Source: Lunularia cruciata
Lineage: Eukaryota > Streptophyta > Marchantiopsida > Lunulariales > Lunulariaceae
Assembly: GCA_948567375.1 (NCBI GenBank)
Contig: OX419756.1
Span: 65,760,552-65,824,551 of the forward strand
Length of the DNA stretch: 64,000 nucleotides
Direction: 5' to 3'
The translations under genes were made by a program, and so were the position numbers. Shown in pieces: positions 20,520 through 30,377 of this stretch; position 1 is the stretch's first letter, and each line of letters opens with the position of its first letter. Under the pieces are notes generated by a model that saw only the letters and a list, made by a program, of their open reading frames with translations, was not told where the DNA came from and did no database searches.

Positions 20520-21640
20520 GTGAAGGTCTCTCTACCTTCTATGGTACATCTTCAGCTTATCATGGTTAATCTTATCAAAGTTTCTTCCTCCCAACTCCTT
20601 GAGATCATAGGTGTAATTGCCCCACACCTTCTCCACTATGAAAGGTCCAAAGTACTTAGGCAAAAACTTCTTGTGCACTCTCTTCAATCAAATGGAATCA
20701 AACAACATTACCCAATCACCTTCCTTGAAAGGCTCCACCTTCTTCTTGCCTTGCCTCTTATCATAGCTCTCCTTTTGTTTCCTTTAGGCTTGGTCCACTC
20801 GAACCATAGCAACTGCTCTTGCCTCTTCCAACTCCATGAGTTGTTCCTTCCTTGACTTCTTTGCATCACCTCCTTGTGCTTTCTTCAATCTCCTATGAAT
20901 GCTTTGGAAGGTAGGAAGATCAAAGTGAATAGTTATATACTCAATACCATATACCAATTAAAATGGAGAATATCCGGTGGAGGTCTTCATGGTTGTCCTA
21001 TACTCCCACAAAACTGCATGAATCCTCTTGTCCCAATGATGTTTAGCCCCTCCATTTCTGCATCTTTGGCCGACATCATGCACAAGGTCTGATTGGTTCT
21101 CTCTGTGAAGCCATTGGAATTTGGCTTATAAGATGTAGTTACTTTATGTGTGATAGAGAATTGTTGCAGCATGGCTGTAGTAATGCTACTTGTAAACTCT
21201 CCTCCTCTATCAAAAACCAACTCCAAAGGGCATCCAAACCTAGTGATAATGCGTTCATAAAGAAATCTACCCACTTCATCTTCATTCTTGTCCCTCAATG
21301 GTCTAGCCTCAACCCACTTGGTAAGGTTATTGGTAACTACCACAATGTACCAATTGTTCCTTGGGGTTTTATTGAGAGGACCTACAAAATCAATTCTCCA
21401 CTTCTCAAAGGGTCCTAGCAATGGAATTGATCTAAGTGGTGGAGTGGATGTAGACTTTCTAGCAAAAGCTTGACAAACATGACAAGTTTTGCAATAATCA
21501 AGACAATCCTTGAAAATCCCTCTCCAATGGTAACCTGCATCTAGAATCTTGAAAGCAGTCACCTTTCCTGCAAAGTGTCCTCCACATACTAAACCTTCAT
21601 GAAACTCCTTTATGAGTAGGATAGACTCTTCCTTACCCAC
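20520..21640 (-). pseudogene. pol: Tat-1 integrase
   Basis: The frame 21640-20987 encodes the HHCC zinc domain (HEGLVCGGHF, then CKTCHVC) and the DDE core (RIDFVGPL, then FDRGGEF, then the Glu in FTERTNQTL). The expected EMEGAKHHWDKR region follows but is frameshifted. The C-terminal DNA-binding tail is read in fragments down to 20520, ending with KLKMYHRR in the better Tat-4 copy. No chromodomain or PHD finger follows. A TGA just before 21641 separates it from RNase H. It joins element cDNA to host DNA; defective here. Confidence 0.85.
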
Positions 21641-21646
21641 TTCTCT

Positions 21647-22441
21647 TCAAAGTAGACCATCTGCTCCTTGGTGAAAAAGAATATCCTCCACCATTGTGTA
21701 AGGTCTAGATCTTGCTGCAAGGGCCTTCCTCTCCTTAGCATGCATCCCTTTTGGATAGTTACCTCTTGTCACAAAATCCACAATCTCCTTGTACTCCATT
21801 GGAACCTCTTGAGTGACTGAGATTGTCATGAGCTCCTCATCCGGGAAGGAATCATCCATTGGCTCATCTCCATCATGATCATAGGCTCTAGATAACAAAT
21901 CAGCATTTGCATGGTTCTTTCTTGGCCTATCCTCAATGGTGTAGTCATACTCAGACAAGAGTATCATCCACCTTGCTAGCCTCCCTTCAACATTAGGCTG
22001 GTTGAAGATGTACTTCAAAGCCTTGTGATCCGTGACAGTGGTGGCTTTCCCTCAAATCAAGTAGTGTCTAAACTTCTTGAGACCAAAGATCACTACTAAC
22101 CCTTCTCTCTCCGTGACAGAGTAGTTATTATTTTTTGAAACCATCTGCCTACTAGCATAAGCTATTGGATGATCATGCCCATCTTGGTCTAATTGACTAA
22201 GAGTGCATCCTATAGCTACATTAGAAGCATCAGTGTAGAGGATGAAAGGCTTACTCCAATCACGTTTAGCAAGAATTGGAGGTACAACAAGGGATTGCTT
22301 GAGCTCCTCAAAAGCTTTGAGAGCCTCCTTGTCCTCCAAAATCACCATGTAATCTACACCCTTCTTCATGTAGATGGTTAATGCATAAGCCTTGTTGGAA
22401 AATGAGAAGATGAACCTCCTATAGTACCCAACCATCCCCAA
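21647..22441 (-). pseudogene. pol: Tat-1 RNase H
   Basis: Frames 22441-22052 and 22018-21647 cover the RT connection (GMVGYYRRFIFSFSNKA) and RNase H: FILYTDASNVAIGC (first Asp), SVTEREGLVVIFGLKKFRHY (Glu), TDHKALKYIFNQ, and DRPRKNHANADLLSR (last Asp). Stops at about 22443 and 22030 break the frame; the aligned codons in Tat-4 are sense. It removes the RNA strand during reverse transcription. Confidence 0.85.
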
Positions 22442-22450
22442 GAATTGGCG

Positions 22451-23544
22451 TTACTTTGTCAAGCTTGAAGGGAATGGAAGGTCTGAGATTTTCCTCACCT
22501 TCTCAGGATCAACTGCTATTCCATCCTTGGAGATGATGTGCCCCAAAAGTAGACCTTCTTCACATCCAAAAATGCACTTCTCTGGGTTGAGTGATGCATT
22601 TGCCTCATCCAAGCATTGCAAGACCTTGATTAGGTGCTCAAAGTGCTCTTCCTTGCTCCCATAGACACAAAAGTCATCAATGAAGTCTCTCACAAATTTC
22701 CCAATGAAAGGTCAAATACCTTGTTCATGAACCGTTGGAATGTGGCTGGAGCATTGCAAAGCCCAAAAGGCATAACCTTGAAAGCGTAAGTTCTCCAAGG
22801 TGTGGTGAATGTGGTGAGTTGTTGATGCTCTGGTGCAATCTTGATTTGGTTATATCCACTATAACCATCTCCAAAACTATACCTCTCATGACTTGCAACC
22901 TCCTCCAAGATCTCATCAATGAGTGGCAATGGGTAGTAGTCCTTGTTGGTAACAATATTGAGCTTCTTGTAATCCACACATACCCGAAGCTTGCTATTCT
23001 TTTTCTTCACAATGACAATTGGAGACACCCATTCTGAATTCTCTACCTCAAAGATAAATCCAGCATCCTTGAGCTCATCAATCTCCTCCTTCACAACCAA
23101 AGATATTGGTGGGCTAATGCGATGTTGTTTTTGGCGGATTGGTCTTGCATGTGATTCCACCTCTATCTTGTGCTCCTCCAAGGTGACTTCCTTCAAATCC
23201 TTGTAACTGAAAGCAAAAACATGGATGAACTTGTAGAAAATCTCCTCAAATCTCACCTTCTCCTCCTTGGTAACATTTGGGCCATACTTGAGGGTAGCTA
23301 ACCTTCTCTCTACCTCCTCAAGTGTCAATGGTGATTTATTTGGGTCCTTCAAAACCTTTGGCTTAGGTGAAAAATCCATAGCACACAAGGGATACACATC
23401 TGAATCAGATTCAGATTCATCCTCCTCCGTGGAAGTCTCCTCCTCGATGCTTGTGTCCACTCTTGAAGCTCCTTCTTCAGAATCTGATTCCCAATAATCA
23501 GAAGATGGTGTATTTGAATGTGAAGTGTTGGTGGTGTTAGTCAC
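22451..23544 (-). pseudogene. pol: Tat-1 reverse transcriptase
   Basis: A long frame from 23544 (284 codons) starts with an acidic Ser/Glu-rich stretch, then DLKEVTLEEHKIEVESH, WVSPIVIVKKKNSKLRVCVDYKKLN, GYSGYNQIKIAPE and VMPFGLCNAPATFQRFMNKVF. A single-base loss near 22712 (plus GGTCAAATACC against GGTTCAAATACC in Tat-4) shifts the frame. The catalytic box DFIDDFCVYG is in the next frame (22693-22451). Apart from that shift the RT is well kept. The FIDD form of YxDD fits Athila-type elements. Confidence 0.85.
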
Positions 23545-24031
23545 AAGAATTATGACTCTATGGTTTCATGGCCCAATCCTCAAGTACCCTTTGTGCCATT
23601 GATCAGTTGTGCATGCTGATGTGGTGCCCACAATTTTGGTTTTTTTAAAATAAAGAAGAAGAAGTGTATAGAGAAGTTGGATTGCGCTTGTATGGCCAAA
23701 GAAGGCAAAGAAAAGAGTCTTCGGGATGAAAACCAAAGTAAAGTGACTTTGGGTCATAAGGCAAAGTACTCAGAAATGCCCTATCAGCATACAACCCAAA
23801 GTAAGGAATCTTTGTATCGAGAGGAGCTCAACCCAAGGCAAAGACAGTCTAACAACCTTTTGTCAGGGCTAGAAATTCAAGAAGGGACCGTTCAAAACCA
23901 GCGGCCCATACGCATGAAGTACAATTGACAATGACAGGCGCATGCAAGAGGTGTGATTTCTTGGTAGAAACTCGAATTGAAGAGAGACAAAGAAAGCGCT
24001 ACTCTATAAAAATTGGGCTCATGGCAAAGCA

Positions 24032-26637
24032 ATGTCAAGCAATTTTCCTTTGCCATTGAGAAGTCATCATGCAGGTGATTGTGGGAAGGGAAATAGAGTT
24101 GAAGATGCGCTAGTGTGTAAGGGAGAAATCGAGAGAGTGAAACCGAGAGACATTATAAAAGCAGGAGAGATGTGAGGAGGAAAGAAGAACTCCAAATTTG
24201 CAATGAGAAATCATGCGATTCGGAGACTAGACATAATCGCAAGAATCAAAGTCTTGAGCCAACTTTGGATTACATTCTTGGCATGGAACTGGAATGTCAG
24301 TTTTCCAGGGTTCATGACTGAGATTATCGAGAGCAAGTGTCTCAGTGGCCCCGAGGAAGAGAGGAAGAGAGGAAATCTGGCTTGCTGGATAGAGTTGGAT
24401 TGGAGATTAGTGCTCGGGAGAGAAGCAGGCGCGGAGTAGGGTGCCACCTTCTTGGGTAAGGAAGAAGTAGTAGAAGAAACTCAAGAAGTGAGAGATGCTT
24501 TCTCTTCGAAGAGAACAAAGAATAGGTATAAGGTTGAGAGTTACAAGGATCCAGTGAAGAGAGGGATCGTGAGTGCTCTCATGGCAATCTTGAAGCCAGA
24601 GAGAACGACTTATGTGATGAAACACCAAGCGGTGTTCTTCCATAAGCTGTTTACAGGAGAACCGATTAACTGGGCAAGGTGCTTCCATGGAAGGACGAGA
24701 CAAATGGTGTGAAATTTGCAGGATAAGTCGCCTCCACACTACATCGTGCCATTTGTAGCACATTTTTACCTCGGGTTGAATCTGCTCAACTCGGCGGAGT
24801 GAAATCAAATGGTGTCTCACTTCCATCCCGATTTGAGAAGAGAAGTCAATGTGGAAGAGCAACAATACATTCTTCAAATCTAGAGCACGGATGAGTACTA
24901 TGCAAAGATGGGAAAGCGTGTAGAGATCAAAGTAAGTACTCCAAAGTCAAAGAAGTGGAGTCGGCAAGGAGAAGCCGAAGACAAGACAAGATCTTGGAAG
25001 ACCAGGAGAGGAAACCCAAGGAGAGGCATGGTGGTGATCGCGTCATAAGATGAAGACTCAAAAGGCAAAGCCGAGTGCAAGTCCAAAGACTTGGAACGGT
25101 GAGGAAGAACCTGAGCTCACGCTACAGAGTGGAGACACAAGTAGCAACAGCGATGAAGGTGGAGAAATGACATTGGTACCAACAGCTGCTATGGAAGAAG
25201 AAGAAGTTTAGGTGGAGCTTGAGCCAGAAGATAATGCAAAGTTGGAGGACGAGATACCTAAGCCCGAGGAGAAGAAGTCTGTGATCCAGAGGGGAGTTCG
25301 TTCAAGATGCAAGGCAAAGTGTGAAGCAGGGTCCAAGTAAGGTGAGGGAAGAAGTGAACACTAGCTTGGGAAGTGAGGCGTCGATTCCGATACAAAGACT
25401 ACAGAGACAAAGGCGAGTATCAGGAGAACAAGAAGTAAGAAGGGTTTAAGTTTAGGGTTTAGGGTTTAGGGAACAAGAAGTAAGAAGAGATTGCTATGCA
25501 CGAGGAAGTAGTTGCGAGCAATGGAGTGGAGTACCTATGGGAGATCGTGTGTCCATTGTTGGTGAAATTGGAGCACAGGAAGAAGGAGATGCAGTCAACT
25601 TGTCCAGAGGTGAAGACTGTCTTGCAGGTGTTATCAAGATTAGAAGAAGATTGTAACCCGAGGTAAGGAGGAAAGGGAAGTACTGCAAGGGGAGGCAATA
25701 GTGAAGAATCAAGTAATTGAAGACTTGAAGAGAGAAGTAATGTATTTAGAGGATCTTGTTAAGAGGAGTGACATAGTGAGGGAAAGACAAGTAGTAGAGT
25801 ATGAGATCTTGAAGCGATAGTTTGCTGATTCAAGATTAGAACTTATCCATGCTATGGTGAGGGTAGCAGCAAAGGAACAAGAGCTCAATAGAGTGATGGA
25901 GAGCATAGAAGAGAAGAAGCAACTCTGGCAAAGGGAGTTGGCAGTACGATATAGGGAAGAAGAGAGATTACAAGAGTTACTTTGTAATCAAGAAGAGAAG
26001 ATTGAGCAAAAGGAGAAGGAGAAAGAAACGGTGAAAGCCAAATTTGAAGTGGAATTGGCAATGTACAAAGAGGATTGGCTTGCAGATCGGGAGCGTGAAA
26101 GGAAGATGAGATTGGAGCCATTGAAGGAGATTGTCCTCAGAATCAATGCAATGTTAAGTACAGAGGCCAGCATTTGGATTGAAGAGACTAGGCTACACGA
26201 GTTGAAGTTGTTGGTGTAGGAGATGAGGAGGAGACAGGCGAAGGATACAAATTTGAATGCTCTGTTAATAAGTCTCAAGACTCGTGTAGATAGGAAAATA
26301 CTAGAGGTAGAAGATAATATCACGATTAGATTAGATTAGACTTAGTGAAGTTGGATATAGATAGACTTTGAAAGGATATAAGAGCAAAACCCGAAGTAGA
26401 TGAAATAGGAGTACAGATGTCTTCGGAGTTACCAGTGGAGACATTAGAGAAGAGTGGGTCGGGAGATAAGGAGTTAGATAGATTACCCACTAGTGAAATT
26501 TCAGATCAGGAAAGAGAATTGCTAGATCTGGTAGAAGAAGTAGAAGATGTGAAACCCAAGGACAGGAAAGTAGGAAGTAAAATTACTTGGGTTCGGGTTT
26601 GAAAGCCGAGGAAGAAGTAGACATCGGATCTGATTAA
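24032..26637 (+). pseudogene. Coil-3 coiled-coil ORF (decayed)
   Basis: It starts with ATG TCA at 24032, as in the other copies, and ends with the EVDIGSD tail at 26637. Recognisable stretches are the N-terminal block (24203-24439), the HQAVFFHKLFTGEPINW block (24452-24712), the acidic middle, and a 121-codon coiled coil at 25854-26219 (ERKMRLEPLKEIVLRIN, LHELKLLV). Stops and frameshifts are frequent. The TAG after LHELKLLV is shared with Coil-5 at the same codon (CAG in Coil-4). Function unknown; the family profile is described under Coil-5. Confidence 0.7.
25443..25470 (+). repeat. Interstitial telomere-type repeat (TTTAGGG)n in Coil-3
   Basis: A 28-bp run contains three tandem TTTAGGG units plus a degenerate TTTAAG unit. 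It is flanked by a perfect 17-bp direct duplication GAACAAGAAGTAAGAAG (25426-25442 and 25471-25487). Other Coil copies lack both the run and the second copy of the flank, so this is an insertion in Coil-3 only. Confidence 0.9.
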
Positions 26638-27384
26638 TAACCGATTTGAGATTTGTATAAGCAGATATGAAGAGGTGCATTGTCATTTCAGATCTGTAGG
26701 TTTGTAGAGTCATTAGGAAGAGGTGCATTAGGAAGATAACTATTGATTGTTTCACTATTTAAGAGTGGCATTCGCAGTCAGGTGTTGTTCAGTGCTCATT
26801 GCTTGAGCTTGATTCTGAGTATCAACTTTGCAATTGTATTTGTAAGTGTATGGAGAAATTTGAAGTGCAAGTCAAAGTGCTTGTTAGATGTTGGATTCCA
26901 CAGCCTTGATTGTCATTCTGTGTGTTTGATCCTGAGTGAAGTGCAATCGGAGCAATGCCTTGACAGATCTGAGAGGAATTGTAGTGTTGGTAGTATTCTG
27001 CATTTGTGAGTGCAATGCAAAGTTGATGTGAAGCAATTTTGATCGAGGAAGTTGTGCCTTCAGTGGAGGGGTAGAACACAATTCTGAGGCAAAGTCGTTT
27101 TGCAGTGAAGTGCCATTTTGGGAGAGCTTGAATCATCACAATCAAGATTGTTTGGAAAGATTTGATGGAGTTGATTTTGGAGTGTTCATTTGTGACAAGT
27201 CTGTGAATCAGTGCTTGTTACTCTCTTCTGGGTGTGATTTCTACCTGAGAGACTAAAGAAGAACTCAAGAAGAACTACAATTGTTACTTTGACTTTGTAT
27301 TTGACCAATTCTAACTTGTATCTCTACGGGAAAAAACTTTACTTACCTGATTACCGCAAAAGTGATATTTGTCGGGTTGTCATA

Positions 27385-28348
27385 GCTGCTCTCAACCATG
27401 GCCTCCCAAGAAGTAAGTCGTAGCTTGAATCCTTCAAGACTTGGAAAGTCATGAGATTTTGAACTCCCATAACTGAAACTACCACTTTATCCATCACCCC
27501 TACTGGTTGAACTTGTTGCTTGTTGCCATGCTCACCACAAATGTTGAAGGTCTTGAGGGTATCATACCCAACTTCTTCATCAACCTTTCTTACATGACAT
27601 TTATTGCTGATCCTCCATCAACCAATGCATCCTTGATGTTGTGACCATTCACTCTCACATCAATCTTGGAGGTATATTCACAAGCCTCCCATGGTGCTGG
27701 CTTGGCATCCACCATCCTCATTGATACTAAAGCTTTTGCCTTCTTCTTCCTCTTGCTCCTTCTAGAACTCAAACCATCTCTAAGCTCCTTTCTCAAGGTA
27801 GGGTTCAAAGCAATCAATTGGCCCACTGTGATGTTAGCCTTGTGACTACCAACATCCTCCAACACATTGTTGTTCCATTGTTGCTTTGAGATCAAGAAGT
27901 CCTCCATCCCCAACTTCTTCCTTGGAGTCTTTGTTGTTGATGGTGTTGAGGTACAAGTGCTCCTAGTAGACATAGGAGTATCCTTGCTTGGAGTAGATCC
28001 TTGAGAAGAGTGAACATCCTCTGCAAAATGAGCTTTCTTCTTCTCTTGTGCCAAAAGCTCCAAATTAAGACCCTTGGAGTTTGAGCACTCTCCCTTCTCA
28101 TACTTGCTCTCAACCACATCTATGGATGCTATCCCATTACCTTTGTTTATATAAGGAGCCACTTGGGTTTCACTACCTCCCTCTTTCCTCCTATTGGCTC
28201 TCTCATAACCCTTTCCTCCACAACCAAAACAATTTCTATCATTGAAATTGTTGGCTGGTTGGCCTCCTTTATATGGATAGTTTCCATAACTCCTAGGCAC
28301 TCTCCCTACATTTTGATCCACCTCTCTCTTCTCCCATAGTTGCACCAC
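27385..28348 (-). pseudogene. pol: Tat-1 gag C-terminus and aspartic protease
   Basis: The open frame 28348-27590 begins in the nucleocapsid region with a degenerate zinc knuckle (CFGCGGKGYERAN, with Tyr for His and the last Cys missing). A lysine/serine-rich spacer follows, then a retropepsin start ALVDGGSAINVM. The active-site triplet reads DGG where DTG or DSG is usual. After a TAA the protease continues in the same frame with MKKLGM and, past further breaks, YDLLLGRPWLRA near 27400. Coil-3 then interrupts before the RT. Confidence 0.75.
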
Positions 28349-28362
28349 ATTGATCTTGAGAT

Positions 28363-29046
28363 CTACAAGTTGTTTTGTGATGGTTTGAAGTGGAATGGTG
28401 GAGGTGCAAGAATTGGAGCAATTACTACTTGTGGTGCAACCCTTGCCACCAAAGTATCAGAAGTTCCACCATACTTGTAGCCTTGAGGAGGATGCACAAC
28501 CTCCTTCACCACCAAATCACTCTCATCCCCTTCCAAACTCTCCTCCATACGAATTGCGATCTTGATAGCTTCAACCTTGGAAGAAGGTTTCTCATATCTC
28601 ACCTTGCTTCTAATTTGTGGTCTCAACCCTCCCACAAAATTCTTGGTGAGCATGGCCTCTATGCCAATCATAGTAGTCTCCACATCATCCCCACCCTTCC
28701 TCAACACTATGCCAAATCTGAACTCTATTTTTTCCACTCTTTCTACACAGACTCTCACTTTCTCTCCATCTCCTTGTTTGAGAAAGGTAACCTCACTCAT
28801 CCATCTCTCATAACTCTCATTAGGGAGAAATTTCTCAATGAGTGCTGAAGTCAAAGTCTCCCAAGACTCCTCTTCCTCATCTCTTCTCTCTCTCTTTTGG
28901 TATTCTGACTCATACCATGTAAGTGCTGCATCCTCAAAGAAATCTGGTAATAATGAGGCCCACTCATTCTTCCTCCTCTCATTGTTCCCTTTGCAAGCTC
29001 TCTTGAAGTCTCTCACAAAAGCTTCCATCTTTTCCATCCTTGCCAA
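28363..29046 (-). pseudogene. gag: Tat-1 gag capsid region
   Basis: A 227-codon open frame has the plant retrotransposon gag core: FFEDAALTWYESEY, SWETLTSALIEKFLP, then FVGGLRPQIRSKVRYE, followed by a proline-rich tail. It starts MARMEKMEAFVRDFKRA; the similar Tat-2 copy has lost the first part. A pyrimidine-rich plus-strand tract (29075-29130) lies immediately upstream, so the leader RNA is purine-rich. It would form the virus-like particle that packages Tat RNA. It is open over its length but followed by stops. Confidence 0.8.
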
Positions 29047-29268
29047 AGAAAACCGGAAGTTTCCCTATCTTAACCTCTCACTATCTTTCTTTCTCTCAAT
29101 TTTTTTCTCTTTTCTTTTCTCTCACTCTATTACTAATAGAGTATATACATGACTAACACTATCTGAGAATAATCCACTCTTGGGAACACAAAAGGTTCAG
29201 GTTGCTCTAAGATTTCTATAGCAACATCAAATCCTAGAGTGCATATTAATCTAACTCTCATGGATAGT

Positions 29269-29703
29269 TTATCCATAAGTTGAAAGATTATCCCCATCAC
29301 TAATCTTGAGAACTAGCTGATGAAGGTGGTAGTATTTCTGTAGCTGTACTAAGACTCTCTCCAAGACCTTAACCAAAGTCTCCAAAAGCGCTTTTACTCC
29401 ACTACACTCATGTCCTTTTGGAAGTCCTTCCACTCCACAAACCTCACACAACTCCTTGGTCTTAGATCTTCTCCCTCCCAATCTTGGTGAAGAAGGTCCA
29501 ACATGCAAACCCAAGTCGAGTAAGCCTCTCCTTTCCCTCAATCTCTTGCTCTCAAAGGTCAATGGACATGAACTTGCCTTATGTCTCTTCTCTCCACATA
29601 AAAAGCACTTAGACTCACTCTTTCCTCCAAGTGGCGTAGGTTTTTGGATCCTCTCAACACTCTCTTCAAATTTTATTGTAAACTCTCTTTTCGTCAAATC
29701 CAC
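29269..29703 (-). pseudogene. Tat-1 extra ORF upstream of gag, with CCHC zinc knuckle
   Basis: An open frame separate from gag encodes a basic protein with KREFTIKFEESVERIQ, then the zinc knuckle CFLCGEKRHKASSC (C-x2-C-x4-H-x4-C), then a second Cys/His cluster CEVCGVEGLPKGHEC. Tat-2 has the same ORF at 35603-35187. Tat/Ogre elements are known to have an additional ORF before gag; whether this one is homologous cannot be told by eye. A nucleic-acid binding role is inferred from the knuckle. Confidence 0.65.
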
Positions 29704-30377
29704 CCTACAATCACCTCAAACCCTTGGGTAACCTTGCTTAGTCTCAATTTCCACTCTTGATGACCCTCCATGTTCCCAAGATGAATCTAAATATTCACAC
29801 ATGCTTTTTGTTGCTCTTAAACTCCTCATGCATGAGATTTCAACTCTGCAGAATTGACCCTTCTTCACAATTTCACTCAAATCTCTTAACTTGTATGTGA
29901 TGGTCCTCTGAAATTCTTTTCACTTAGTAACAAGTCTAGGGTGTCCCTACCTGCAAAATTTCAGATCTTTTCATTGAGCCATTTGGCCTAGACACCTTTC
30001 TATTCAGCACACATATTTCAGATTTGGTCTGAAAACCACCCCTTTCACTTCAGAAATTCATCACTCCCTTTTCAAGAATGATCTCTCTCTAAATTTTGTG
30101 ACTTAGGTAGGCTTTAACGTTCTGAAGTTTCTTGGAAAGTTTCAAAACAATCCACTAAAAATTGAAGAAATGGCATACTCTGTAAAATTCTCAAGAGAGC
30201 ATGCAGTTGTGGGAGCAGTTTACCCTATCAACTTTCAAAAATTCTAGCCTAGTGTGCATACTAGGTTTCACAATAATTTCAAGTGGGCTAACTGAAAGAT
30301 AACCCAAGCTATCATGTGTAGAAATTGCAAGTTCAAATCTCAAACTTGAGATTTTGCCCAAAAATCACCTCAATGCC
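29704..30377 (-). other. Tat-1 5' leader, partial
   Basis: Sequence matches the Tat-2 leader (35604 to about 36265) and the Tat-3 leader (47500 to about 48140). It contains a conserved stretch that reads GQFCRVEISCMRSLR on the minus strand in all three copies, so it may once have been coding (an N-terminal extension of the zinc-knuckle ORF). It is cut at 30377 by Coil-4. No LTR follows. Confidence 0.6.

Larger units (their letters stand above)
23620..27384 (+). mobile_element. Coil-3: Coil element inserted between Tat-1 protease and RT
   Basis: The unit is 3,765 bp, starting TGTGGTGCCCACA and ending GGGTTGTCATA. Flanks are GCTGA (23615-23619) and GCTGC (27385-27389), a 5-bp duplication with one mismatch. 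It carries the full Coil layout on the plus strand: leader with CCCAAAGT words, ORF 24032-26637, TATTTAAG box near 26753 and the 3' region. Many CpGs of Coil-5 are TG or CA here, so it is older. Inside the ORF a TTTAGGG telomere-type insertion is present at 25443-25470. Confidence 0.9.
20485..30377 (-). mobile_element. Tat-1: Athila/Tat-like Ty3/gypsy body, interrupted by Coil-3
   Basis: Reading the minus strand from 30377 leftwards: part of the 5' leader, a zinc-knuckle ORF (29703-29269), gag (29046-28363), gag/protease (28348 to about 27390), then Coil-3 (23620-27384), then RT, RNase H and integrase down to 20485. The 3' LTR is at 19898-20484 plus 9769-9876. The FIDDF form of the RT box and the GIDFVGPL wording of integrase resemble Athila/Tat (OTA) elements. 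The body stops at 30377, where Coil-4 begins, so its own 5' LTR is not attached. Confidence 0.85.

Noticed and set aside
29075-29130. Pyrimidine-rich tract as a polypurine tract of a nested element
   Set aside because: It lies immediately upstream of gag in both Tat-1 and Tat-2, not next to an LTR; it is part of the leader.
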